DNA from: Luteibacter rhizovicinus
GTDB lineage: Bacteria > Pseudomonadota > Gammaproteobacteria > Xanthomonadales > Rhodanobacteraceae
Assembly: GCF_004342265.1 (NCBI RefSeq)
Contig: NZ_SMCS01000002.1
Span: 310,001-374,000 of the forward strand
Direction: 5' to 3'
Length of the DNA stretch: 64,000 bases
Shown here: piece after piece, positions 45,350 through 54,177 of the stretch
Numbering within the stretch: position 1 is the stretch's first letter
Layout: each line of letters starts with the position of its first letter
The notes under the pieces: generated by a model
Seen by the model: the letters and a program-made list of their open reading frames with translations, nothing else
Told to the model about the DNA's origin: nothing
The model's database searches: none
Program-made: the position numbers and the translations under genes

Positions 45350-46363
45350 TTACAGGCCTAGCTGAGCCTTCGTGTAGAAGCCGTCTTTTACGACGACGTC
45401 CGCGTTGGCCTTGGTCAGCAGCGTCGGCGTCAGCAGGATCGTATCGACATCTTTCTTTCCGTTGTTGAGCTTGCTGGTGTACTTCGGCGTTTCGCCCTTG
45501 GCCAGCTGAACCGAGAGTTCGGCCGCGTCGGTGGCGATCTGCTTGATGGGCTTGTACACGGTCATCGTCTGCGTACCGGCGATGACACGCTTCACGCCAG
45601 CCAGGTCGGCATCCTGACCGGACACCGCGACCTTGCCGGCCAGCTTCTGGCCTTCCAGTGCCTGGATGGCGCCGCCCGCCGTGCCGTCATTGGAAGCGAC
45701 GATGCCCTGGATGTTGTTCTTGTTGGCGGTGAGTGCGTTCTCGACGATCTTCAGCGCATTGGCGGCGAGCCACTCGTTGGTCCACTGCTGGCCGACGATC
45801 TTGATATCGCCCTTGTCGATCAACGGCTGCAACACCTTCATCTGGCCCTGGCGAAGGATCTTGGCGTTGTTGTCGGTGGGAGCGCCGCCAAGCAGGAAGT
45901 AATTGCCCTTCGGCGCCGCGTTGACGACACCCTGCGCCTGCATCTCGCCGACTTTCTCGTTATCGAACGAGATATAGGCGTCGACGTCGGCACCTAGGAT
46001 CAGGCGGTCGTAGGAAATGACCTTGATGCCGGCCTTCTGGGCCTGGGCGATCACGTTGGTGAGCGTCTTGGCGTTGAACGGCACGATGACCAGTACGTCG
46101 ACTTTCTGGGCGATCAGGTTTTCGATCTGGGACTGCTGCTTCGCTTCGTTGCCGTCGGCGGAGCTGACTTTTACCGTGGCGCCCTTGGCTTTGGCCGCAG
46201 CGATGAAGTAGTCGCGGTCGCGGGTCCAGCGCTCTACGCGCAGATCGTCGATAGAGAAGCCGATAACCGGCGCTTCCTTGCTGGCGTGGGCCTGCGGCGT
46301 GGCGAACATGCCCGCGGCAATCATGGAAACGGCAAGCAATGTGTGTAATGCCTTGTGCTTCAT
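45350..46363 (-). CDS. xylF: periplasmic xylose-binding protein XylF
   Basis: 337 residues with signal peptide (MKHKALHTLLAVSMIAAGMF, cleavage near AHA-S). Two-lobed sugar-binding protein: PVIGFSIDDLRVERWTRDRDYFI, DVLVIVPFNAKTL, VISYDRLILGADVDAYISFDNEKVG, and ASNDGTAGGAIQALEGQKLAGKVAVSGQDAD. These match XylF of E. coli. Delivers xylose to XylH; upstream of it is xylB, 26 bp away. The stop is followed by the protective hairpin. Confidence 0.95.
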   Translation of the reverse strand: MKHKALHTLLAVSMIAAGMFATPQAHASKEAPVIGFSIDDLRVERWTRDRDYFIAAAKAKGATVKVSSADGNEAKQQSQIENLIAQKVDVLVIVPFNAKTLTNVIAQAQKAGIKVISYDRLILGADVDAYISFDNEKVGEMQAQGVVNAAPKGNYFLLGGAPTDNNAKILRQGQMKVLQPLIDKGDIKIVGQQWTNEWLAANALKIVENALTANKNNIQGIVASNDGTAGGAIQALEGQKLAGKVAVSGQDADLAGVKRVIAGTQTMTVYKPIKQIATDAAELSVQLAKGETPKYTSKLNNGKKDVDTILLTPTLLTKANADVVVKDGFYTKAQLGL

Positions 46364-46389
46364 GGTCTCTCCTTAGCTCTGGTCGCCCT

Positions 46390-47892
46390 TCAGGATGGGC
46401 GGATGTCGGCGCCGTTGGCGACGTCAGAAAAGATAGGCTTCAACTGCTTGTACAAGCGGCGGAACAAAGGGTGGCGGGTTTCGCGGAAATAAGCATGACG
46501 CGCTGCATCGGGCTCGCGAACGGCCAGACGCCCGGGCATCGGGCAGACCTGGTCGAGCGTAGCACCTGGCTCGGCGGCCAGGTGTGCAAGGCGCGCGGCG
46601 CCCAGCGCGGGGCCAACTTCACCGCCCCGGCGCAGGACGAGCGGCTTGCCCAGGATGTCAGCAAGCATCTGCGTCCAGTAGGCGCTACGCGATCCGCCGC
46701 CGATGACGGTGATCTCGTCGGCGACGAGGCCCGTGGATTCCACGGCGAGAAGGCCGTCCAGAAGGCCAAGGCCCACGCCTTCCAGCGTTGCGTTGACCAG
46801 ATCGGTCCGCTCGGTGTCCGGTCCCAGACCGGTGAACGAACCTCGCGCATGCGCATCGTTGTGCGGCGTACGTTCGCCCGTGAGGTAGGGAAGGAACATC
46901 GGGCCGTCTTCACGCAGCCCGGCGGATTCGCCATCGGCCAGCAGGGACGGCACGTCCGCGTAACCGGTAAGGCGCGCGGTGAAATCGAGGCAACTGGCGG
47001 CGTTGAGCATTACCGACATCAGGTGCCAGGTGTCCGGCAACGCATGACAGAAGCTGTGCACCGCCTGTTCGGGACGGGAACGAAAACCGTCGGAAACGGC
47101 GAAGTACACGCCGGACGTTCCCAGCGAGAGCATCGCCTGACCATGGCGCACGATGCCCACACCCACGGCACCGGCGGCGTTGTCGCCACCGCCGGCGGCC
47201 ACCGGCACGGCGTCGATGCCCCAGCGCTCGGCGACGTCGCGACGCAGACGGCCGCTCGCCTGACTGCCTTCGCGGACTTCGGGCATGTTCGCGCGCGTAA
47301 GACCGGTGGCGGCAAGCATCTCGTCGCTCCACTGCCGGCGCGCCACGTCCAGCCAGAGCGTGCCTGCGGCATCGGATGCGTCGGTGACGTAGTCGCCAGT
47401 CATCAGCAGACGCAGATAATCTTTCGGCAGCAGGACTTTCGCGACACGATCGAAAACGCCGGACTCGTGCTTGCGCACCCACGCGAGCTTGGGCGCCGTG
47501 AAACCTGGCATGGCCAGGTTTCCGGTAATGTCGCGAAAATGCGGAACGCGTTCCAGTTCCGCGCATTCGATATCGGAACGCCCGTCGTTCCACAGGATGG
47601 CCGGACGAAGCACGCGGTCGGCGCTGTCCAGCAACGTGGCGCCGTGCATCTGGCCGCTAAGACCGATACCGGAGACGCGGCGGCGACCGATGCCCGCGCG
47701 TTCCGCGGCACGCAACGCTTCGCCGACCGCCGCCTCCGTCGCCGCCCACCACGACGCGGGGTCTTGCTCGGACCATCGCGGCCGTGGATGGGATACGTCC
47801 AGCGGACTGGACGCCGTGGCGCGCACGTCGCCTTCCTCGTCGATCAGTACGGCCTTGACGGACGATGTGCCCAGATCGATACCCAGAAACAT
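46390..47892 (-). CDS. xylB: xylulokinase
   Basis: 500 residues from ATG 47892; a start 36 bp upstream is possible but lacks a better ribosome-binding site. FGGY kinase that phosphorylates D-xylulose. Seen: MFLGIDLGTSSVKAVLIDE, SGIGLSGQMHGATLLD, ILWNDGRSDIEC, and the FGGY C-terminal GGGSRSAYWTQMLADILGKPL. Catalytic Asp is expected in AAGGGDNAAGAVGVG. Second gene of the xylose operon after xylA. Confidence 0.94.
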   Translation of the reverse strand: MFLGIDLGTSSVKAVLIDEEGDVRATASSPLDVSHPRPRWSEQDPASWWAATEAAVGEALRAAERAGIGRRRVSGIGLSGQMHGATLLDSADRVLRPAILWNDGRSDIECAELERVPHFRDITGNLAMPGFTAPKLAWVRKHESGVFDRVAKVLLPKDYLRLLMTGDYVTDASDAAGTLWLDVARRQWSDEMLAATGLTRANMPEVREGSQASGRLRRDVAERWGIDAVPVAAGGGDNAAGAVGVGIVRHGQAMLSLGTSGVYFAVSDGFRSRPEQAVHSFCHALPDTWHLMSVMLNAASCLDFTARLTGYADVPSLLADGESAGLREDGPMFLPYLTGERTPHNDAHARGSFTGLGPDTERTDLVNATLEGVGLGLLDGLLAVESTGLVADEITVIGGGSRSAYWTQMLADILGKPLVLRRGGEVGPALGAARLAHLAAEPGATLDQVCPMPGRLAVREPDAARHAYFRETRHPLFRRLYKQLKPIFSDVANGADIRPS

Positions 47893-47920
47893 ATGACTGT
47901 CCGTATCCCTGTCGAGCGGA

Positions 47921-49237
47921 TCAACCATAAATATAGCGGTTGACGATGTTTTCAAGCAGTTCCTGTTCGCCCGACCGGTGGTTCGGATGGATATTGCGCA
48001 AGACTGCATCGTCGGCCATGGAGGCCAGACTGAAGCCACCGTCGAGGATTTTGCGACCGAACGTACCGTCCCATCCCGCATAGCGCCTGGCCTTCAGCTC
48101 GGCCAGCGTGTCGCGTTCGATCATCTTCACGGCACGTTCCAGGCCGAGCGCCAGCGCATCGATCGCGCCGATGTGCCCATGGAACAGGTCGGCCGGATCG
48201 GAACTCTGACGGCGCACCTTGGTATCGAAGTTGAAACCGCCGGACGTAAAACCGCCAGCGCGCAGGATTTCGTAGATCACCAGCGTGAGTTCCTCGACGC
48301 TGTTCGGGAACTGATCGGTATCCCAGCCGTTCTGCGGATCGCCGCGGTTGGCGTCGATGCTGCCGAAGACGCCCAGCGCGATCGACGTGGCGACCTCGTG
48401 CTGGAACGAATGACCGGCGAGCGTGGCGTGGTTGGCTTCCAGATTCGTCTTCACCTCGTTTTCGAGGCCGAACTCCTTGAGGAAACCGTAGACCGTCGCG
48501 GTGTCGTAGTCGTACTGGTGCTTCGTAGGTTCCTGCGGCTTCGGCTCGATCAGGATCAGTCCGTCGAAACCGATCTTGTACTTATGCTCGATGACCATCT
48601 GGAAGAACCTACCGAGTTGCGCGCGCTCGCGCTTGAGATCGGTATTGAGCAGCGTGTCGTAACCTTCGCGACCACCCCACAGTACATAGTTGGCGCCGCC
48701 CAGACGCAGCGTGGCATCCATCGCGTTACGCACCTGAGTGGCCGCGTAAGCGAACACGTCCGGCTGCGGGTTGGTCGCGGCGCCGGCCGCATAACGCGGA
48801 TGGCTGAACACGTTGGCGGTGCCCCAGAGCAGCTTCATGCCCGTCGTGGCCTGCTTGGCCTCGAGCACGTCGACCATCTCGGCGAGGTTCTTCTGGTACT
48901 CGCCCAGGCTATTGCCTTCGGGCGCGATATCGGTGTCGTGGAACGTGTAGTAAGGCGTGCCCAGTCGCGAAAAGAAGTCGAACGCGGCATCGGCCTTCAG
49001 GCGCGCCTGGGCCATCGGATCGCCCGCCTGTTGCCAGGGACGTTCGAAGGTGCCGGCACCGAATACGTCCGAGCCCGGCCACACGAAGGTATGCCAGTAA
49101 CAGACGGCAAGACGCAGGTGTTCGGCCATGGTCTTGCCCAACAGCTTCTTGCTGGGATCGTAGTGATGGAACGCGAGCGGGTTGTCCGATCCGGTTCCTT
49201 CGAAGCGGATCTTCGGGATGGCGTCGAAGTAAGACAT
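47921..49237 (-). CDS. xylA: xylose isomerase
   Basis: 438 residues. Converts D-xylose to D-xylulose. Class II isomerase: catalytic His100 and Asp103 in [13 protein letters not shown], metal ligands in [17 protein letters not shown] (Glu near 231), [17 protein letters not shown], and [24 protein letters not shown]. First gene of the operon, divergent from xylR; the 177-bp gap holds the shared operator candidate. Confidence 0.96.
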   Translation of the reverse strand: MSYFDAIPKIRFEGTGSDNPLAFHHYDPSKKLLGKTMAEHLRLAVCYWHTFVWPGSDVFGAGTFERPWQQAGDPMAQARLKADAAFDFFSRLGTPYYTFHDTDIAPEGNSLGEYQKNLAEMVDVLEAKQATTGMKLLWGTANVFSHPRYAAGAATNPQPDVFAYAATQVRNAMDATLRLGGANYVLWGGREGYDTLLNTDLKRERAQLGRFFQMVIEHKYKIGFDGLILIEPKPQEPTKHQYDYDTATVYGFLKEFGLENEVKTNLEANHATLAGHSFQHEVATSIALGVFGSIDANRGDPQNGWDTDQFPNSVEELTLVIYEILRAGGFTSGGFNFDTKVRRQSSDPADLFHGHIGAIDALALGLERAVKMIERDTLAELKARRYAGWDGTFGRKILDGGFSLASMADDAVLRNIHPNHRSGEQELLENIVNRYIYG

Positions 49238-49295
49238 GGCAGTCCTTGGGTGCTAGACGAATAGCCAAGATGCTGACGACGGGACTTCTGGCGGG

Positions 49296-49308
49296 CAATT
49301 GCGAAATT
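49296..49308. promoter_or_regulatory. Candidate XylR operator between xylA and xylR
   Basis: caattgcgaaatt, within ggcaattgcgaaattcgcc (an imperfect palindrome), matches 12 of 13 bases of the reverse complement of 9636-9648. It lies 59 bp upstream of the xylA start and 107 bp upstream of xylR. Confidence 0.5.
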
Positions 49309-49414
49309 CGCCAGTCCGATGATCTTTTTCATTGCCGCGCTGCGTCATGAGGGGCGGATGACCTCGTGCTAGCGTGAGCGACCGGCAAGCCGCCAGGTCT
49401 TCCCTTCGAGAGTC

Positions 49415-50593
49415 ATGGCCCCGCATCGCATCGCGCTGTTGTTCAACGCCAACAAGGTGTACGACCGGCAGGTCATCGCGGGTATTGGCCAGTATCTGAA
49501 CTCCACTCGCGTGGAATGGGACCTCTTCATGGAAGAGGATTTCCGTTGCCGCATGCGCGATATCCATCGCTGGCAGGGCGACGGCATCATTGCCGACTTC
49601 GACGATCCGGACGCCACCGACGCCCTGTGCAATCTGACAATGCCGGTGGTCGCGGTCGGCGGGTCGTATCACGATGCTGCCGCCTATCCCGTCAACACGC
49701 CGTATATCGCCACCGATAACGCGAAGCTGGTGCGCCTGGCCTACGATCACCTGATCGAGCAGGGCTTGCAGCGTTTTGCTTTTTACGGCCTGCCGCCCAA
49801 CCCACGCAGTCGCTGGGCGCTGGAGCGCGAAGGTGCCTTCGAACGCATTCTCGCCGCGGACGGCATGGAGAGCACGGTCTACCGCGGTTCGCCCACCAGC
49901 GCGGGCGGCTGGGGCCATGCGGTAGAGGAACTGGTCGCGTGGCTGCGTTCGCTGCCCAAGCCGATCGGTATCGTCGCGGCGACCGACGCGCGTGCACGGC
50001 AGCTTTTGCAGGCCTGCGTGATCGGTGAAATTTCCGTGCCCGAACAGGTCGCCATCGTCGGCATCGACAACGATCCGATGGCGCAGTTGCTTACGCGCAT
50101 TCCGCTGACGTCGGTGATCCAGGGTGCCGAGGAAATGGGGCGCACCGCTGCGCATCTCCTGCATCAGATGCTGCGCGGCGCCACTTGCGCGGACACGCGG
50201 GTACTGGTGCCGCCGGTCGGCATCAACGTGCAGGCGTCGAGCAAGCACCAGCCGGTGAAGAGCCCGCACGTCATGCGCGCCAGCCATTACATTCGCCAGT
50301 ACGCCTGTCTTGGCATCAAGACCGAACAGGTGGCCGACTATGTCGGCATTTCGCGCACGGTGCTCGAAGAACATTTCAAGCGCGAACTGAAGCAGACCGT
50401 GCACCAGGCCATCCTGCAGCACAAACTCGAAACGGCGCGCGAACTGCTCGCCGGATCGACGACACCGCTCACGGATATCGCCGTGCGCTGCGGCTTCACC
50501 TCGTTGCAGTACATGTATGCCGTGTTCCGCCGCGAATACGATTGCACGCCCAGGCAGTATCACGAAGCCCACCGCCAGATCATCCCCAGCTAG
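49415..50593 (+). CDS. xylR: xylose operon regulator XylR
   Basis: 392 residues. Same architecture as the regulator at 8319-9515: periplasmic-binding-like sensor (HRIALLFNANKVYDRQVIAG, VAVGGSYHDAAAYPVNTP, IVGIDNDPMAQLL) and C-terminal AraC double HTH (LGIKTEQVADYVGISRTVLEEHFK; PLTDIAVRCGFTSLQYMYAVFRREYD). E. coli XylR is activated by xylose and turns on the xyl genes. Its position opposite xylA and before galM identifies it with good confidence as the xylose sensor. Confidence 0.93.
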   Translation: MAPHRIALLFNANKVYDRQVIAGIGQYLNSTRVEWDLFMEEDFRCRMRDIHRWQGDGIIADFDDPDATDALCNLTMPVVAVGGSYHDAAAYPVNTPYIATDNAKLVRLAYDHLIEQGLQRFAFYGLPPNPRSRWALEREGAFERILAADGMESTVYRGSPTSAGGWGHAVEELVAWLRSLPKPIGIVAATDARARQLLQACVIGEISVPEQVAIVGIDNDPMAQLLTRIPLTSVIQGAEEMGRTAAHLLHQMLRGATCADTRVLVPPVGINVQASSKHQPVKSPHVMRASHYIRQYACLGIKTEQVADYVGISRTVLEEHFKRELKQTVHQAILQHKLETARELLAGSTTPLTDIAVRCGFTSLQYMYAVFRREYDCTPRQYHEAHRQIIPS

Positions 50594-50607
50594 CACGGAA
50601 GCGATCC

Positions 50608-51681
50608 ATGAACGCCATTACTCCCGCCCGACAATGGGGCGCGCTGCCAGACGGCCGTATCGCGCATCGCTGGACTCTGCGCAACGACAGCGGCATGGCG
50701 GTCGACATCAGCGATCTCGGCGGTACCCTGCTTTCCTGGCAGGCGCCGGATCGTCAGGGCCGCTTCGGCGATGTGCTGCTGGGTCACGCCACGCCGGGCG
50801 ACTATCTGCATGCGACGGCGTATATGGGTGCTCTCATCGGGCGCTGGGCGAACCGTATCCGCGATGGCCGCTTCGAGCTGGATAACGTGCCCTACCGGCT
50901 GGACCGGAACGACGGCCCGAATCACCTGCACGGTGGACTGGACGGTTTTCACCACAGGTTGTGGGAGGTCGAGGCGTCGATCGGCGAACTGCACCTGCGT
51001 CTGGTATCGCCCGAGGGCGAAGGTGGATTCCCCGGCGAACTGAGCGTGGAGGTGACGTATCGCCTCGACGACGACGGCACGCTGGAAATCGCATACACCG
51101 CTCACACCGATGCGGCCACGCCGGTGAACCTGACGTCGCACCCCTATTTCAATCTCAACGACCGTCGTGGCGACATCCGCGACCACATGCTTCGCATCGA
51201 CGCGGATGCGTTCCTGGCGACCGACGCGGGCGGTATCCCGTACCGGCGCCAGCCCGTCGCGGGCTCGGCTTTCGATTTCCGCGACGCGGCACCCATCGGC
51301 GCGCGCCTGCTCTGGCCGGACGATCAGCTGAAGATCGCCGGCGGCTTCGACCATTGCTATGTTCTTTCTGAGAGCAGTCTGCCTGAGAGCCGCCTGACTG
51401 GCGAGCACGCGCCGCTGCGCGAGGTAGCCGTCGTGGCCGATCCGGCCAGCGGCCGGCACCTGACTGTTTCGACGGATCAACCCGGCCTGCAGTTCTACAG
51501 CGGCCAGAAACTGGGCGGCACCGGCCGCCGCGAAGGCGGCCATTACGAGGCTTTTTCCGGCTTCGCGCTGGAGGCCCAGGCCTTCCCGGACCAGATCAAC
51601 GGACCCGACGACGCCGCGGTGGTCCTCCGGCCGGGGGCGGTTTATCGGCAGACCACGCAGTACAGGCTCGGCGTCGACTGA
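50608..51681 (+). CDS. galM: aldose 1-epimerase (mutarotase)
   Basis: 357 residues, 14 bp after xylR. GalM fold interconverts alpha and beta anomers of free aldoses. Catalytic His lies in NLTSHPYFNLND and the catalytic Glu in FALEAQAFPDQIN; substrate blocks GRWANRIRDGRFEL, NHLHGGLDGFHHRLWEV and DQPGLQFYSGQ are present. Its linkage to xylR suggests it serves xylose import, supplying the anomer used by XylA. The symbol is by family; specificity is not proved. Confidence 0.9.
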   Translation: MNAITPARQWGALPDGRIAHRWTLRNDSGMAVDISDLGGTLLSWQAPDRQGRFGDVLLGHATPGDYLHATAYMGALIGRWANRIRDGRFELDNVPYRLDRNDGPNHLHGGLDGFHHRLWEVEASIGELHLRLVSPEGEGGFPGELSVEVTYRLDDDGTLEIAYTAHTDAATPVNLTSHPYFNLNDRRGDIRDHMLRIDADAFLATDAGGIPYRRQPVAGSAFDFRDAAPIGARLLWPDDQLKIAGGFDHCYVLSESSLPESRLTGEHAPLREVAVVADPASGRHLTVSTDQPGLQFYSGQKLGGTGRREGGHYEAFSGFALEAQAFPDQINGPDDAAVVLRPGAVYRQTTQYRLGVD

Positions 51682-51705
51682 GGAGCAGTCCGCTACACTA
51701 GGGGG

Positions 51706-53574
51706 ATGTCTCTTATCCAACTCATCCACGTCGACTACAGCATCGGCGGCCCCCTCCTGCTCGAACAGGTCGATCTTTCGATCGAACCGAACGAGCGCGT
51801 GTGTATCGTCGGCCGTAACGGCGCCGGCAAATCGACCCTGCTCAAGCTCATCGCGGGTGAGATTCACCCCGACGACGGCGAGATCCGGGTCCAGGGCGGC
51901 ACGCGCATCGCGCGTCTGACCCAGGAAGTCCCCCAGGGCACCGCCGGCAGCGTCTTCGACGTCGTGGCCGAAGGCCTGGGCGAACTGGGTCACCTGCTCG
52001 CCCGCTACCACCACCTGCTGGCCGAAGGCGATTTCGACGCACTTGGCGACGTGCAGAGCCAGATCGAAGCACAGAACGCGTGGGATCTGGACGCGCGCGT
52101 GCAGCGGATCGTGGAAGAACTGGAACTGCCGGAAACGGCCGACTTCGCCGATCTGTCAGGCGGCATGAAGCGTCGCGTGCTGATGGGCCAGGCCCTCGTG
52201 CGCGCGCCCGACTTGCTGCTGCTGGACGAACCGACCAACCACCTGGATATCGAAGCGATCGCGTGGCTCGAAGATTTCCTCAAGAACTTCGGCGGCAGCA
52301 TCATCTTCATCACCCATGACCGCAGCTTCCTGCGTTCGCTTGCCACCCGCATCGTCGAAATCGACCGCGGCAATGTCACCAGTTGGCCGGGTGATTACGA
52401 AAATTACCTGCGTCGCCGCGAAGAGCGCCTGCATGCCGAGTCGCAGGCCAATGCACTGTTCGACAAGAAGCTGGCGCAGGAAGAAGTCTGGATTCGCCAG
52501 GGCATCAAGGCACGCCGCACCCGCAACGAGGGCCGCGTCCGTGCACTGAAGGACCTTCGCAACGAACGCTCCGAGCGCCGCGAGGTCACCGGTACGGCGA
52601 AGATCACACTGGCGAACGCACAGTCTGGCGGTCGCAAGGTTGTGGACGCGAAGCACGTCACGCAGGCGTATGGCGGCCGCACGCTGTTGCGCGATCTTTC
52701 CACCACGATCATGCGCGGCGATCGCGTTGGCATCATCGGTCCGAACGGCGCGGGCAAGAGTACGTTGCTGAAAATCCTGCTGGGCGAGCTGAAGCCGCAG
52801 GAAGGCGAGGTGACGCTCGGCACGGGGCTGGAGATCGCCTATTTCGACCAGCATCGTTCGACGCTGGACGATAGCCTGAATGCGCTGGACAACGTGGCCG
52901 AAGGCCGCGAGTACATCGAACTCAACGGCACGCGCAAACACATCATCGGCTACCTGCAGGATTTCCTGTTCTCGCCGGAACGCGCACGCGCACCCATCAC
53001 CCGCCTGTCGGGCGGCGAACGCAATCGCCTGCTGTTGGCGAAGCTGTTCGCACAGCCGTCCAACCTGTTGGTGATGGATGAACCGACCAACGATCTGGAC
53101 ATCGAAACGCTGGAGCTGCTCGAAGAACTGCTCGGCGAATACAGCGGCACGCTGCTGCTCGTTTCGCATGACCGTGCGTTCATCGACAACGTTGTTTCGA
53201 GCACGCTGGTGCTGGAAGGCGATGGCGTCGTCGGCGAATACATCGGCGGCTATAACGACTGGGTACGTCAGCGCCCGGCTGCCGCAGCCGCGATGGCGCG
53301 CGCGTCGAAAGCCCAGCTGCCAGCGACATCCACTCCGGCTCCCGCCCCCGCGAAGCGCAAGCTGAGTTTCAAGGAACAGCGCGAACTCGACCTGCTTCCC
53401 GAGAAGCTGGAGACGCTGGAAAAGGACATCGCCACGCGTACCGACGCGATGAATGCACCCGGCTATTTCCAGCAGGACAATGCGGTGATCGTTCGTAACA
53501 ACGAAGCCATCGCGAAGCTGCAAGCCGAGCTGGATGCGGCCTATAAGCGCTGGGAAGAACTAGAAAACGGTTGA
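51706..53574 (+). CDS. uup: ABC-F ATPase Uup
   Basis: 622 residues. Cytoplasmic ABC-F protein with two nucleotide-binding cassettes and no membrane domain: Walker [13 protein letters not shown] and [12 protein letters not shown], signatures LSGGMKRRVLM and LSGGERNRLLL, Walker B LLLLDEPTNHLD and LLVMDEPTNDLD. The C-terminal ~70 residues form a coiled coil (FKEQRELDLLPEKLETLEKD) which marks Uup, a DNA-binding and ribosome-associated factor limiting transposon excision in E. coli. Immediately after galM but functionally unrelated. Confidence 0.92.
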   Translation: MSLIQLIHVDYSIGGPLLLEQVDLSIEPNERVCIVGRNGAGKSTLLKLIAGEIHPDDGEIRVQGGTRIARLTQEVPQGTAGSVFDVVAEGLGELGHLLARYHHLLAEGDFDALGDVQSQIEAQNAWDLDARVQRIVEELELPETADFADLSGGMKRRVLMGQALVRAPDLLLLDEPTNHLDIEAIAWLEDFLKNFGGSIIFITHDRSFLRSLATRIVEIDRGNVTSWPGDYENYLRRREERLHAESQANALFDKKLAQEEVWIRQGIKARRTRNEGRVRALKDLRNERSERREVTGTAKITLANAQSGGRKVVDAKHVTQAYGGRTLLRDLSTTIMRGDRVGIIGPNGAGKSTLLKILLGELKPQEGEVTLGTGLEIAYFDQHRSTLDDSLNALDNVAEGREYIELNGTRKHIIGYLQDFLFSPERARAPITRLSGGERNRLLLAKLFAQPSNLLVMDEPTNDLDIETLELLEELLGEYSGTLLLVSHDRAFIDNVVSSTLVLEGDGVVGEYIGGYNDWVRQRPAAAAAMARASKAQLPATSTPAPAPAKRKLSFKEQRELDLLPEKLETLEKDIATRTDAMNAPGYFQQDNAVIVRNNEAIAKLQAELDAAYKRWEELENG

Positions 53575-54177
53575 CGCTGAAGCGCTGACACCCCCTCACC
53601 GTCGTCCCTGCGCAGGCTTCGGACCCAGTGCGGTGCATTGGGTTGTCGCGACTACGCTCGATCAGATCTTCGGAGCGTCGCGACGGGCGAGGCAAGGAGC
53701 TCGCCCCTTAGCCTTATCTTCCTCACCGTCACGCCGGGGTCCGCAGCGACCACGTGGGGCAAGATCCAACGCTGAGGTTTTCGCTTGAAAGCGGCCATCG
53801 CCCTCGCGACAACCGACCACCTCGCCGCGGATTCCGGCGTGCGCCGGAATGACGGTGAGGGGTGAGGGGAACTGAGGGGCCGTCAGCGGTTCGCTTTGCT
53901 CGTCACACCCATTGCCTCACCGCTCGGCGGAACCAGCCGGCCCCCTCGCCGGGCCCGGTAGGAGGGCGAGGCTGGTCGGGCGGGTAGGCCCCGAAGGGGG
54001 AAGGGGCAGGACGCCCCTTCCTTCGTGCGCGGGCAGGAAGCCCGCTCACGAAGCCCCGCCAGTCCACCCGCGTCGCGCAGCGACCGCCCGACGTGGGCCC
54101 GGCGAGGGGGCCGGCTGGTTCCACCCAACGCCACAACACACCGCGACGCTCTTCCGGCGAAAGCTGGTCAAAACCAA
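53575..54177. repeat. Mosaic repeat cluster, copies C and D
   Basis: 53592-53866 is a shortened copy of the A/B clusters: the family-C unit and gaggcaaggagctcgcc are kept, then the long-stem element and part of the linker are missing, and the family-B pair follows. A separate long-stem element in reverse orientation lies at 53929-54122. No gene is present between uup and ppc. Confidence 0.8.
53929..54122. repeat. Long-stem structured element, copy D (reverse orientation)
   Basis: Terminal arms 53929-53956 and 54095-54122 are perfect 28-bp complements but differ from copy B at 8 of 28 positions, every change being matched on the opposite arm. The core is the reverse complement of copies A and B. 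On this strand the hairpin loops read AGGAC (54008-54012, stem ggaaggggc) and AGGAA (54035-54039, stem gcgggc). Confidence 0.8.
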
